From: Chryseobacterium viscerum | Lineage (GTDB): Bacteria; Bacteroidota; Bacteroidia; Flavobacteriales; Weeksellaceae | NCBI RefSeq assembly: GCF_002899945.2 | Contig: NZ_PPEG02000004.1 | Span: 372,001 to 436,000, forward strand | Length of the DNA stretch: 64,000 bases | Direction of reading: 5' to 3' | Shown: positions 1 through 8,247 of the stretch, one piece after another | Layout: every line of letters starts with the position of its first letter | How positions within the stretch are numbered: the first letter of the stretch is position 1 | Program-made: the position numbers and the translations under genes | Notes under the pieces: generated by a model | What the model saw: the letters and a program-made list of their open reading frames with translations, nothing else | Told to the model about the DNA's origin: nothing | Database searches by the model: none

Positions 1-332
1 TAAAAAAAACTCCGAAATATGACAGTATGAGAGAAGAGATGCAGGAGGAGATTTATCAGATGCAGCGACAGCTGGGAGCTTTGAATGATCTTAAAATGAA
101 TATGGCAAAAGTACTGAATACAGCTACAGAAAGAGTGCAGATTGGCTCTCTGGTCATTACCAATAAAGCAAGGTTTTATATTTCCGTGTCACTAGGGGAG
201 TTCTTTTTTGAAGGAGATCGGTTCTATGCCATCTCTCCCGAAAGCCCCATGGCAAAAAAAATGATGGGAATGAAATCAGGGGATGAATTTACCTTAAATA
301 AGATCCACCAAAAGATCGTGGAAGTATTATAA
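1..332 (+). CDS. GreA/GreB C-terminal-like protein, 5' end outside window
   Basis: The frame is open from base 3, so the ATG at 27 is probably internal and the true start lies upstream of the window. The visible part begins with a Glu/Gln/Met-rich helix that looks like a coiled coil and ends in a compact beta domain. The tail (SPESPMAKKMMGMKSGDEF) resembles the FKBP-like C-terminal domain of GreA/GreB transcript-cleavage factors. From knowledge of the group, Bacteroidota carry a stand-alone protein of about 150 residues built this way, sometimes mislabelled 3-oxoacyl-ACP synthase. A role at RNA polymerase is inference; the part that would carry the catalytic acidic pair is not in the window. 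A hairpin with a T-rich tail follows. Confidence 0.6.
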   Translation, partial: KKTPKYDSMREEMQEEIYQMQRQLGALNDLKMNMAKVLNTATERVQIGSLVITNKARFYISVSLGEFFFEGDRFYAISPESPMAKKMMGMKSGDEFTLNKIHQKIVEVL

Positions 333-365
333 ATATCAATAGTGAATGACCTCCATATAATATAG

Positions 366-396
366 CTTCAAATGTATTTGAAGTTTTATTTTTATT
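366..396 (+). terminator. Rho-independent terminator-like hairpin
   Basis: CTTCAAAT (366-373) and ATTTGAAG (376-383) form a perfect dyad followed by a T-rich run to about 396. It ends the upstream Gre-like gene. An alternative ATG at 372 for the next gene falls inside this hairpin, which argues for the later start at 426. Confidence 0.55.
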
Positions 397-425
397 TAAT
401 ACTTTGCGATTCAAAACCTATAACC

Positions 426-1061
426 ATGAAATTTGACAGCCTAAGGACCAGCAGGTTCAATCATTGGATTATTATACATCTTCGCTATCTGGTGGGATTT
501 GCTTTTTTCCCGTCCGGACTGGTAAAGCTGATGGGGGAAAGATTCACCCGGATTTCAACAGATGAACCGATCGGATATTTTTTTGAAGCATTGTATCAGT
601 CTGGCTTTTACTGGAATTTTTTAGGATTGGCTCAGATAACAGCCGGAATCTTACTCATGACGCAGCGCTATGCTACATTGGGTGCATTGATGTTTCTTGC
701 CATACTGACAAATATATGGATCATTACCATCAGTCTTTCGTTTAAAGGGACCTGGGTTATAACCTCTTTAATGATGGTTGCTGTTCTTGTATTGGTGATC
801 TGGGACCAACATAAACTACGTCCGATTTTTAATTACAATAAAGCAAGTACAGTAAAAGAATATCCTGATCCCGGGTACAACTGGATCATTGCAGGAGTGG
901 TATATGCGATAAGTTGTATTGCTTTATATATGCTGGATCCCGTGAAAGGGGAACCTTATGAAAAATGGCTGTTTAAGGCACTCGTTTTACTCATTCTTAC
1001 TACTTTTTCCATCAGTAATTACAAAGCTTATAAAAATCATAAACTGGCAGTAAATACTTAA
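426..1061 (+). CDS. DoxX-like integral membrane protein
   Basis: A 211-residue protein made mostly of hydrophobic helices; I count six or seven membrane segments with short polar links. The N-terminal helix followed by GLVKLMGERF, and the later GLAQITAGILL segment, fit the DoxX/DoxD-like membrane family of Bacteroidota, whose substrate is usually unknown. The start at 426 (MKFDSLRTSRF) is preferred over the in-frame ATG at 372 because the latter lies in the upstream terminator hairpin. The gene stands alone, followed by the promoter of the nitroreductase gene. Family assignment is moderately sure; a function cannot be named from sequence. Confidence 0.6.
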   Translation: MKFDSLRTSRFNHWIIIHLRYLVGFAFFPSGLVKLMGERFTRISTDEPIGYFFEALYQSGFYWNFLGLAQITAGILLMTQRYATLGALMFLAILTNIWIITISLSFKGTWVITSLMMVAVLVLVIWDQHKLRPIFNYNKASTVKEYPDPGYNWIIAGVVYAISCIALYMLDPVKGEPYEKWLFKALVLLILTTFSISNYKAYKNHKLAVNT

Positions 1062-1094
1062 CATTTTAAATGAAACAGATTGAATTTCATGTTG

Positions 1095-1102
1095 TAAATT
1101 TG
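1095..1102 (+). promoter_or_regulatory. -7 box of the nitroreductase gene
   Basis: TAAATTTG matches the Bacteroidota -7 consensus TAnnTTTG. Only five bases separate its last G from the ATG at 1108. At the rnpB gene in this window the same box lies about six bases before the expected RNA 5' end, so transcription here should begin at or beside the start codon. Confidence 0.5.
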
Positions 1103-1107
1103 CAGGT

Positions 1108-1617
1108 ATGAACAAAGCATCCATTTTAAAAGAAATCATAGAGCAAAGAAGAAGTATTTTCCCAAAAGATTATACAGATGCAGAAATTTCTCAGGAAGTT
1201 CTTGATGAGATTTTACATTCAGCGACTTTGGCTCCCAATCATAAACGTACAAAACCTTGGCGTTTTAAAATATTCAAAGGAGAAGAAAAAGCAAAACTGG
1301 CTTCAGAAATGCAGGCTATCTATAAAGCGAGTCAGCCGGAACAGCTTTTCCTGGAAAAAAAATATAATGACATCGGTTTTAAAATCAATAAAGCGGATGT
1401 TGTAGTCTCTATTGTAGTCAATTTTAGCGGAATGCTTCCTGAATGGGAAGAGATCGCTGCTACTTCAATGGCGGTTCAGAATATGTATCTTACCTGTACA
1501 GCGAACAATATTGGCTGCTATTGGAGTTCCCCTAAAATTGTAGATGATCTGAAAGACTCTTTAACCATTGAAGAAAATCAGAAGTGTCTGGGGCTTTTCT
1601 ATATGGGAACTGTATAG
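1108..1617 (+). CDS. Nitroreductase family protein (YdjA-like)
   Basis: A 169-residue cytoplasmic protein of the FMN-dependent nitroreductase fold. The FMN-binding N-terminal signature is visible (IEQRRSIFPKDYT, then LHSATLAPNHKRTKPWRF), as is the late segment MAVQNMYLTCTANNIGCYWSS that lines the flavin site. Family members of the YdjA/NfsA type reduce nitro groups or other electrophiles with NAD(P)H; the physiological substrate is unknown. The protein stops shortly after LGLFYMG, where relatives such as YdjA usually continue for a further 10-20 residues, so its C-terminus is short. The next gene begins one base after its stop codon, implying co-transcription. The promoter spacing suggests a leaderless mRNA. 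Confidence 0.85.
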   Translation: MNKASILKEIIEQRRSIFPKDYTDAEISQEVLDEILHSATLAPNHKRTKPWRFKIFKGEEKAKLASEMQAIYKASQPEQLFLEKKYNDIGFKINKADVVVSIVVNFSGMLPEWEEIAATSMAVQNMYLTCTANNIGCYWSSPKIVDDLKDSLTIEENQKCLGLFYMGTV

Positions 1618-1618
1618 G

Positions 1619-2203
1619 ATGAAGAATATTTACAGAAATTATAATGAAGAAGATTTGCTGGTTGCTTATCTTTATATGACTGATCACACAGGAAAAATCA
1701 ATGATGAAATGCGTGAAGCAATCAGTCAGAAATTCAATTATGATGAATTTGTAAAAAAAGCCGAGTACAGAAAAATTTTAATTAAAGAAAAAGGGAGAAT
1801 CTCTTTTGAGGTTCATAATAGAGTACAGAAAGGAGAAAAAATAACTCTTATTCTTGAAGACATCTCTTCAAAAATTATAGAAAGGGGGGAATTGAAGATT
1901 TTTATTCTTGAGAAATTTGAGCAATTTTCAAAGGTAAAAGAGAATGATAAAATAGATGAGAAAATAATTTTTAAAAGCCTTTTAGGAATTGTAGCAGTTT
2001 CTGTTACCGGACTTCTTTTTTTTAAGGCTATAATCTCATTTACAGGACAGTTTTCCTTTTTTTTGCTGATACCTGTTTATATCATCAATTATGTAGTGAT
2101 CTATGGGATTACAGGAAAGACACGGGATAATTTTGCTGTTTTTATGGCTATTTTAATTTCTGTAATTATTTCAACAATATTCTCTCTTGCCATGCTTGGT
2201 TAA
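1619..2203 (+). CDS. Hypothetical membrane protein
   Basis: A 194-residue protein not recognised as a named family. The first 120 residues are charged and soluble, with repeated Glu/Lys/Asp patches (NYNEEDLLVAYLY, MREAISQKFNYDEFV). The last 75 residues contain two or three membrane helices (SLLGIVAVSVTGLLFF, FFLLIPVYIINYVVIYG, FMAILISVIISTIFSL). The chosen start overlaps nothing and lies one base after the nitroreductase stop, so the two genes form a pair; an earlier in-frame start at 1568 would overlap nitroreductase by 50 bases and is less likely. The layout, a cytoplasmic domain before a small membrane anchor, is all that can be said. Confidence 0.6.
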   Translation: MKNIYRNYNEEDLLVAYLYMTDHTGKINDEMREAISQKFNYDEFVKKAEYRKILIKEKGRISFEVHNRVQKGEKITLILEDISSKIIERGELKIFILEKFEQFSKVKENDKIDEKIIFKSLLGIVAVSVTGLLFFKAIISFTGQFSFFLLIPVYIINYVVIYGITGKTRDNFAVFMAILISVIISTIFSLAMLG

Positions 2204-2263
2204 AAAAATAATTTGAATTTATAAAACTTTTTACCCGAAGCTTTTTACTTCAAACTTTTTTAC

Positions 2264-2303
2264 TATCTTTGCACTCTTAAATATTTAACTGGGACGAGTT
2301 CCC
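2264..2303 (+). promoter_or_regulatory. Promoter and leader hairpin of rpsP-rimM
   Basis: TATCTTTG at 2264-2271 is a clean TAnnTTTG -7 box, placing the RNA start near 2277. In the leader, GGGA (2291-2294) and TCCC (2300-2303) can pair around a five-base loop shortly before the rpsP start at 2320. Whether this small hairpin has a regulatory role is not known. Confidence 0.5.
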
Positions 2304-2319
2304 GTAAAATTCAAACATT

Positions 2320-2886
2320 ATGTCAGTAAAAATCAGATTACAAAGACACGGTAAAAAAGGAAAACCTTTTTTCCACATCGTGGTTGCAGATTCAAGAGCT
2401 AGAAGAGATGGTAGATTCATCGAAAAACTAGGAACTTACAACCCAATTACTAACCCGGCAACTATCGAATTGAACGTTGATTCTGCTGTACAGTGGTTAA
2501 ACAACGGTGCTCAGCCTACTGATACTGCTAGAGCTATTTTATCTTACAAAGGTGCTCTTTACAAAAAACACTTACAAGGTGGTGTAGCTAAAGGTGCTTT
2601 TGATGAAGCTGAAGCTGAAAAAAGATTCAATGCTTGGGTAGACGCTAAAGACTCTAAAGTACAAGGTAAAGTAGAAGGTTTAGCAACTGCTAAAGCTGAT
2701 GCTAAGAAAGCTGCTTTAGATGCTGAAGTAAAAGTAAACGAAGCTAGAGTTGCTGCTGCTGCACAAGTTGAAGCTGATGCTAAAGCTGCTGAAGAAGCTG
2801 CAAACGCACCTGCTGAAGAAGTTGTTGCTGAAGCTACAGAAGGAGAAGCTCCTGCTGCTGAAACTGAAGAAAACACTGAAGCTTAA
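2320..2886 (+). CDS. rpsP: 30S ribosomal protein S16
   Basis: The N-terminal ~85 residues are canonical S16 ([20 protein letters not shown], then [16 protein letters not shown]), a small-subunit protein that binds 16S rRNA early in assembly. The protein is 188 residues, about twice the bacterial norm. The extra ~100 residues are a low-complexity, helical tail rich in Ala, Glu, Lys and Val, ending in an acidic stretch ([12 protein letters not shown]). Long tails of this kind are known in Flavobacteria; their role is unclear. The codons used are strongly biased (GCT, GAA, AAA), as expected of a highly expressed gene. rimM follows after 14 bases, the classical pairing. Confidence 0.97.
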   Translation: MSVKIRLQRHGKKGKPFFHIVVADSRARRDGRFIEKLGTYNPITNPATIELNVDSAVQWLNNGAQPTDTARAILSYKGALYKKHLQGGVAKGAFDEAEAEKRFNAWVDAKDSKVQGKVEGLATAKADAKKAALDAEVKVNEARVAAAAQVEADAKAAEEAANAPAEEVVAEATEGEAPAAETEENTEA

Positions 2887-2900
2887 AAACAAACCCTGTT

Positions 2901-3443
2901 ATGCGTAAAGAAGATTGCTATTTTTTAGGTAAAATCACACGCAGACATGGACTTGCGGGTAACGTGATCCTTAAATTGGATACCGACCAACCCGAGCTTT
3001 ACAATAAATTGGAATCAATATTCGTTGAAATCAACGGATTATTGGTTCCATTTTTTATTGAAAAATCATCATGGAGCAAACTTGATGCTCTGAATCTTGC
3101 ATTCAAAGGCTCTTCTGAGGCAATGGTAGATCAGGTTTTAGGTAAAAGTGTTTACCTTCCGCTTGCTACACTACCTAAACTTTCAGGAAAACAATTCTAC
3201 TACCACGAAATCATCGGGTATAACATCCTTGACGAAAATGATAATGATTGTGGCGTGATCCGTTCTGTAAATGATCAGACGGCGCAGACTTATTTCATTT
3301 TAAATTTTGAAGGAAAAGAAATTGTAATTCCCATGATCAAAGACTGGGTTCTGGAGGTTGACAGAGAAGAGAGAATTATTAAAATGCAGCTGCCGGAAGG
3401 CTTGATGGACGTATTCCTGGTTCCATCTAAGAAAGATGAGTAA
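2901..3443 (+). CDS. rimM: Ribosome maturation factor RimM
   Basis: 180 residues, the usual length for RimM, which binds S19 and helps mature the 30S head and process 16S rRNA. The N-terminal RimM barrel begins CYFLGKITRRHGLAGNVILKL, the typical opening around residues 6-26. The C-terminal PRC barrel covers roughly residues 95-175, with FYYHEIIGYNILDEN at its start and IPMIKDWVLEVDREERII near its end. It follows rpsP by 14 bases and shares its promoter. The short convergent gap to the serine hydrolase gene holds no clear terminator. Confidence 0.95.
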   Translation: MRKEDCYFLGKITRRHGLAGNVILKLDTDQPELYNKLESIFVEINGLLVPFFIEKSSWSKLDALNLAFKGSSEAMVDQVLGKSVYLPLATLPKLSGKQFYYHEIIGYNILDENDNDCGVIRSVNDQTAQTYFILNFEGKEIVIPMIKDWVLEVDREERIIKMQLPEGLMDVFLVPSKKDE

Positions 3444-3504
3444 TTTTTGCAATAAGCAATAATTTCACCCACCTTTCCATCTCTATCTAAAATTTTATTA
3501 TTGA

Positions 3505-5157
3505 TTATTCATTACCCATCATGATGGCGGGTAAAAGATATTCCTGTACTATTTTGTCGGTTTGCTGGTGGGCATAAGGTTTGTTATACGCCTGTGCCGT
3601 AATGACTATGACAACAGGAATTTTGGTGAACATAATGATTTTGTTTCCTCCATTTCCACTGCACTGAAAAGCCTCATAGCTTTTATTGCCAACCGTATAT
3701 ACCTTCCTCCAGAATAAATATCCATAGCCTTCAAAATCAGTATTGTCTGCAAAATAATTGGTCAATGACTTCTTCACCCAGTCTGTACTCAAAATTGTTT
3801 TTCCATTCCAGACTCCGTTATTTTTATACAGTTGTCCGAATTTTGCAAAATCGAGGGCTTTCATGCGCAATCCTCCGGCCAGAGAAGGTTTTTGCTGAGG
3901 AGTAAACTGCCATTTGTAATTGGTGATTCCAAGAGGACCGAACAATTTTTTATCTGCATATTTTTCCAATCCCTGGGGAACCGTTTTGTCCAGAATATCT
4001 CCGGTTACGACAACACCTGCTGTGAAATAACTCCAGTTTTTTCCTATTGTATTCTCAGTCATTGGGAGATCTAACACAAACTTTATCCAATTGTCAGTAG
4101 GATACATATTTTCTTCATTTCCGGGAGATTCAGAATCTTGGTCATTTCCATCAAATCCGGAGCTCATCGTCAATAAGCTTTTTATGGTAACATCATCTTT
4201 TTGGGAAGAATAATTCTTAAATTGTTTTAAATCATAGAATTCCTTCAGCGGTTGATTTTCACTTTTTAAATATCCCTCTTTTATAGCAATCCCGGTCAAA
4301 GCTGAAGAAAAGGATTTTCCTACTGACCGCGTATCCTGCAGAGAGTCTCTTCGGGAGCCGTTAAAATATTCTTCCAGAAGCAATTTTCCCTCTTTTACAA
4401 CAACAATTCCGGTGATATCTTTGAACCTGTTTTCTGCAATTTTCTTATTCAGGGTTCTGATCGTTTTAGTATTGATTTTTTCCTGGGAAGTCTTCCATCC
4501 GCTGTTAGGCTGGATCGGTTGAACAGCAGTCTGATTCTCTGAAATATTTTGAGAAGGAACGGTAAGGTTGATTTGCCCTTCCGAGATAATAGGTCCCGTT
4601 TTTATGGTAGAAGCTTTCAGATAAGGACGTATTTCAATTTTTAAAACGTGATTTCCTGCTGCCAGGGCATCAATGCCATCATGAGCCATATAAAAGCGCA
4701 TCCATAGATATCTTCCCCACGAATCTTCGTTCTTACTGCTGATAAGAGGAATTCGTAATGTTGTTTTGATTTTTTTATTTTCCGGAGTACCCGCGCCTGT
4801 ATTGAGATCTTCTTTATAGATCAGTTTTCCATCAACGTAGAATGAAAATTGATAATTTCCGTTTTTAAGAAGTTCATCAACAGTCCAATTGGGTTCAAGC
4901 TGATGAAGGTAGTTGATAAGTGAATTTTCAAAAAAAGCATGAATGTTAAGATCTCCGTTTTCCTGAAATATTGAAGAAGAAATAAGATCCGAATCCTTTA
5001 AATTCTCCAGAGCAATATTTTGGGTAAGGAAAACCACTTTTCCGGAATGTGTTTTTTGAACAGGAGATTCAATTTTCTCAGGATTAACTATATTTTTAAT
5101 TTGTCCCTGATAAAGAGAAGAGGTAAAAATAAAGATCGATAATAGGATCGCTTTCAT
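3505..5157 (-). CDS. Secreted serine hydrolase, class C beta-lactamase-like
   Basis: 550 residues with a signal peptide (first ~18 residues). Residues ~40-215 form a domain I do not recognise, rich in beta structure. The C-terminal ~310 residues are a beta-lactamase-related (AmpC/esterase/DD-peptidase) domain: SVGK at 278-281 is the SxxK nucleophile motif, and Y377-F-T379 sits where YxN is expected, so the third residue of that motif deviates. The segment GNGGNKIIMF near the C-terminus probably replaces the KTG strand. Such proteins are periplasmic or surface hydrolases acting on esters, amides or peptidoglycan; the substrate cannot be assigned. The gene is monocistronic and convergent with rimM. 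Confidence 0.8.
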   Translation of the reverse strand: MKAILLSIFIFTSSLYQGQIKNIVNPEKIESPVQKTHSGKVVFLTQNIALENLKDSDLISSSIFQENGDLNIHAFFENSLINYLHQLEPNWTVDELLKNGNYQFSFYVDGKLIYKEDLNTGAGTPENKKIKTTLRIPLISSKNEDSWGRYLWMRFYMAHDGIDALAAGNHVLKIEIRPYLKASTIKTGPIISEGQINLTVPSQNISENQTAVQPIQPNSGWKTSQEKINTKTIRTLNKKIAENRFKDITGIVVVKEGKLLLEEYFNGSRRDSLQDTRSVGKSFSSALTGIAIKEGYLKSENQPLKEFYDLKQFKNYSSQKDDVTIKSLLTMSSGFDGNDQDSESPGNEENMYPTDNWIKFVLDLPMTENTIGKNWSYFTAGVVVTGDILDKTVPQGLEKYADKKLFGPLGITNYKWQFTPQQKPSLAGGLRMKALDFAKFGQLYKNNGVWNGKTILSTDWVKKSLTNYFADNTDFEGYGYLFWRKVYTVGNKSYEAFQCSGNGGNKIIMFTKIPVVIVITAQAYNKPYAHQQTDKIVQEYLLPAIMMGNE

Positions 5158-5261
5158 TTAAAGAAGTATTTCAACAAAAATAATGAACTTCCTGACAGTA
5201 AAATAGAATGAAATTAACATTTCTATTATATTATCGATCTCTTACCGAATAAGGATGTTTT

Positions 5262-6176
5262 CTAATTAAATAGCCTTCTGAATTCTCCTGGTGATTGATT
5301 TGTTTTTTGTTTAAAAAGCTTACTAAAAGACTGTGGATGTTCAAATCCCAATTCATAGGCAATTTCACTCACGGATAAACTTGTAGTACTCAAACGTTCT
5401 TTAGCAGAATCAATTAATTTATTTTGGATATGCTGTTGTGTATTTTGCTGAGTATGAAGTCGGAGCAATGTTCCAAGATAATTAGGGGAAATATTCATTT
5501 GGTCTGCAATACACTTCACTGATGGAATTCCGTTTTCTATAAGGTTTCCATTTTCGAAATATTGAGAAAGAAGGTCTTCAAACTTGTGAAGTAATTCATG
5601 ACTTGATTTTTTTCTGGTGAAAAACTGACGTTCATAAAAACGCTCAGAATAAATCAGTAATAATTCTATCTGCGAGATAATGAGTTCCTGCGTGAATTTA
5701 TCAGTGTTTGACTGATATTCCCGTTCAATATTTTTAAAAACATCAACTAAGATTTTCTCTTCTTTATCAGAAAGAAAAAGAGCCTCTTTTACCTGATAGC
5801 TAAAAAAATCATACGATTTTATTTTCTTGGTTAATGCCGTGTTCCATAAAAAATCAGGGTGAATCAGCAACAAAAATCCTGTAGGTTTCACTTCGATATC
5901 CTTTCTTATTTCCAGGCTTAAATACTGTTGCGGCGAAATAAAACACAGTACTCCTGAATCAAAATCATATTGCTGCTGTCCATAATTGAATCTCGGATTG
6001 ACATTTTTTTTCAAGCCGATCGAATAAAAATTCTGAATCCATTTCAATTCATCATCATCCACTACATAATGTACCTTACTATAGTCTATCAGGCTGATCA
6101 GTGGATGCTCAGGATTCGGTAGATTACAGAAAGCATGAAAATCTGAAATAGAATTAAAACGAATAGGCTGTTTCAT
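5262..6176 (-). CDS. AraC family transcriptional regulator
   Basis: A 304-residue regulator. Residues ~1-190 are a sensor region; the C-terminal ~100 residues are the two-helix-turn-helix AraC DNA-binding domain. The first helix-turn-helix is in VKCIADQMNISPNYLGTLLR, and the second ends in the usual signature SVSEIAYELGFEHPQSFSKLF with the tail KQKTNQSPGEFRRL. The start at 6176 (MKQPIRFNS) is preferred over the in-frame ATG at 6224, whose extra residues do not look like the family. The neighbouring SDR gene on the same strand, with a palindromic repeat between them, may be a target, but no operator was identified. Confidence 0.85.
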   Translation of the reverse strand: MKQPIRFNSISDFHAFCNLPNPEHPLISLIDYSKVHYVVDDDELKWIQNFYSIGLKKNVNPRFNYGQQQYDFDSGVLCFISPQQYLSLEIRKDIEVKPTGFLLLIHPDFLWNTALTKKIKSYDFFSYQVKEALFLSDKEEKILVDVFKNIEREYQSNTDKFTQELIISQIELLLIYSERFYERQFFTRKKSSHELLHKFEDLLSQYFENGNLIENGIPSVKCIADQMNISPNYLGTLLRLHTQQNTQQHIQNKLIDSAKERLSTTSLSVSEIAYELGFEHPQSFSKLFKQKTNQSPGEFRRLFN

Positions 6177-6228
6177 AATAGCGAAGTTAGTTGTTTTTGT
6201 AAAAAGTATAACATATTGATTCAAAAAG

Positions 6229-6319
6229 TCTTCGGCTCTGATCAGACGGACATCTCTAAAATTTTATGTTCAAATAATTCAAACATATTGTTTAGAGTCA
6301 ACCTGAACAGAGCCGAAGA
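6229..6319. repeat. Palindromic intergenic element with 12-bp inverted arms
   Basis: TCTTCGGCTCTG (6229-6240) is perfectly complementary to CAGAGCCGAAGA (6308-6319). Inside, CTCTAAA (6254-6260) pairs with TTTAGAG (6291-6297), so the element folds as a nested long hairpin or cruciform of about 91 bases. It sits between the SDR stop and the AraC regulator promoter region. The arm resembles REP-like motifs common in Bacteroidota; it has no transposase. Confidence 0.7.
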
Positions 6320-6333
6320 ATATTATTACCAGA

Positions 6334-7173
6334 TTAGATTGCAGTAGAAACCGTTAGCTTTTCCCATTTTTCAGCATCTTTCTTTAAAATATCAATCTTA
6401 TTATTGAGAAACTCCATGGTTCCTACCCCTAATAATAAATGTACAGGGGGATTTTTCTCTTTACTGATCTGGATCAAAACATCAGCTGCTTTTTCAGGAT
6501 CATTAGGCTGGTTTCCATTGATTTCATTAAGGTGGGCCTGTTCAGAATTTCTTGCCGCTTCGTAAGCCTGAATAGGATTAGCAGGAGTTTTTACAGAATC
6601 TTTATTCAAAAAGTCTGTGCGGAAATATCCAGGATAAACAACTGTAGCATGTATTCCGAAATCTTTTACTTCCTCCGCCAATGCTTCTGTAAATCCGGCA
6701 ACGGCAAATTTTGTTGAGCAGTAAATTCCCCAACCTGGAAAATTGGCTGAATATCCACCAACAGAAGAAATATTGAAGATGTTTCCTGATCTTTGTTCCC
6801 GAAGATAAGGCATCGCATTTCTGATCACGTTTAACGTTCCGAAAACATTCACGGCATAATTTTCTCTTGCCTCCTCATCAGTAAGTTCCTCAAGTGTTCC
6901 GATCTGTCCATAACCGGCATTGTTCACAACCACATCTATTCTTCCGAAATGCTCAACTGTTTTTGTAATAGCAGACTTTATATCGTTATTATCAGTGATG
7001 TTGACGCTAAGTGGTAGGAAGTTTTCGGAAGTATCTCCGATAGTAGAAATCAGGGATTCAACGGTACGGCTAGTGGCGGCAACCTGAAATCCTTCGGACA
7101 GCAATTTTTTTACCAACTCGAATCCTAAGCCTTTTGAAGCTCCTGTCACGAACCATACTTTTTTTGTTTCCAT
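6334..7173 (-). CDS. SDR family NAD(P)-dependent oxidoreductase
   Basis: A 279-residue classical short-chain dehydrogenase/reductase. TGASKGLGFE near residue 10 is the TGxxxGxG dinucleotide-binding loop, NNAGYG is the NNAG strand motif, and YCSTK is the catalytic YxxxK pair, preceded by the conserved Ser in ISSVGG. It reduces or oxidises a carbonyl/alcohol substrate that sequence alone does not define. The C-terminal ~80 residues have the longer tail common to the oxidoreductases often annotated as oxidoreductase/SDR in Flavobacteria. AraC-type regulator genes lie on both sides on the same strand; similar SDR genes are often controlled by an adjacent AraC regulator. Confidence 0.92.
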   Translation of the reverse strand: METKKVWFVTGASKGLGFELVKKLLSEGFQVAATSRTVESLISTIGDTSENFLPLSVNITDNNDIKSAITKTVEHFGRIDVVVNNAGYGQIGTLEELTDEEARENYAVNVFGTLNVIRNAMPYLREQRSGNIFNISSVGGYSANFPGWGIYCSTKFAVAGFTEALAEEVKDFGIHATVVYPGYFRTDFLNKDSVKTPANPIQAYEAARNSEQAHLNEINGNQPNDPEKAADVLIQISKEKNPPVHLLLGVGTMEFLNNKIDILKKDAEKWEKLTVSTAI

Positions 7174-7371
7174 TTTTAAATATTTTTTTGTTTAAATGAT
7201 GGTACAAAGATGGAAAGTTACGGAGGGTAAAATGTAGCCGAATCGGGGAATGATGTATCCAAATCGTGAATAATGTTTTCAAAAGTCAAATTATTGGGAT
7301 TCTGTCATGGATTCTGTCAAATCTTCGATTTCTGGTGAAGGAAGAATCTTATTGATGATCAATTGTTTGAG

Positions 7372-7402
7372 ATTCTGAATGACATCGCATTTCATTCAGA
7401 AT
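7372..7402. repeat. Short intergenic hairpin
   Basis: ATTCTGAATGA (7372-7382) pairs perfectly with TCATTCAGAAT (7392-7402) around a nine-base loop. No T tract follows on either strand. It lies in the 267-base gap after an AraC regulator gene. The motif with ATTCAGAATGACA resembles dispersed repeats of Bacteroidota. Confidence 0.6.
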
Positions 7403-7440
7403 GACATTTTTGAAACAACCTCTCTGATTGTAAATAAATT

Positions 7441-8247
7441 TTAATAGATTTTCAGAAGATTTCTATATTTCAGTGGGGTTATTCCTATGTTTTCTTTAAA
7501 ACACCTTGTAAAATGACTCTGGTCTGAAAAACCGCATTCCAGGGCAATATCAGTTAAAGAAGCTGGTGAAATGAGAAGTTCCATTGATTTATTAACCTTT
7601 AATTTTCTCAGGTATTCTCCCAAATTACAATGAAAATATTTATGGAAATCTCTGCTTAAATGAATAGGGTGGATGTTCAATGTTTTAGAAAGCTCCGTAA
7701 GGTTCAATGTTTCTGTAAAGCTTTCATGTAAGATCTCATTAATCTGACCTACCCATAAAGGTTTTCTTTCGGTATTTTCCTTTTGAAAGGTTAATTGACT
7801 GAAAAGATGTAATAACAGCTGATTGACGGTCAGCTCAAAAGAAGGATCATTGGTTTTAGTCTCTTTGAAGATCTGATGTACCAATAATTTAAAGGCTGGA
7901 TTTTTTATATTAAAACTGCCCTCCACTTTATTTTTCTGGATATCGAACCGGTCAAACCAGCTTTGTGAAATTTCGATATGAAAGCCTCGCGTAAAAATAT
8001 CCGGTTTGATATTGTAATGAGGATCTTCCCAATGATGATACAATAATGTTCCCGCAGAGCATTCATACGTTTCTTTTCTGTTTCCCTCTGTCATATTGCC
8101 TTGAAGAAGAAAAGTAAAGTAGGCATTTTCATGATAATGCCAGTCTACATAAGGATGCGTATACTCCGTGTCTGTGATCGTCAATCCTTCCAAATTGATC
8201 AATTGATTGGTATCTCCAAAATATTCGCCGTTACGAAGAGTATTCAT
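7441..8247 (-). CDS. AraC family transcriptional regulator
   Basis: A 268-residue regulator with an N-terminal cupin-like sensor (residues ~20-110; HPYVDWHYHENAYFTFLLQG shows a cupin HxH pattern) and a C-terminal AraC domain (residues ~170-268). The second helix-turn-helix carries the signature SLTDIALECGFSDQSHFTRCF followed by KENIGITPLKYR. The start overlaps the end of the upstream HTH gene by four bases (8244-8247), so the two regulators are translationally coupled and likely act together. The ligand is unknown. The gene is downstream of the dyad operator described at 9177. Confidence 0.9.
   Translation of the reverse strand: MNTLRNGEYFGDTNQLINLEGLTITDTEYTHPYVDWHYHENAYFTFLLQGNMTEGNRKETYECSAGTLLYHHWEDPHYNIKPDIFTRGFHIEISQSWFDRFDIQKNKVEGSFNIKNPAFKLLVHQIFKETKTNDPSFELTVNQLLLHLFSQLTFQKENTERKPLWVGQINEILHESFTETLNLTELSKTLNIHPIHLSRDFHKYFHCNLGEYLRKLKVNKSMELLISPASLTDIALECGFSDQSHFTRCFKENIGITPLKYRNLLKIY

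Noticed and set aside
2559..2876. 105-codon open frame on the minus strand opposite rpsP
   Set aside because: It mirrors the Ala/Glu-rich S16 tail and reads as Ser/Ala low complexity; it is a by-product of biased codons in a real gene.
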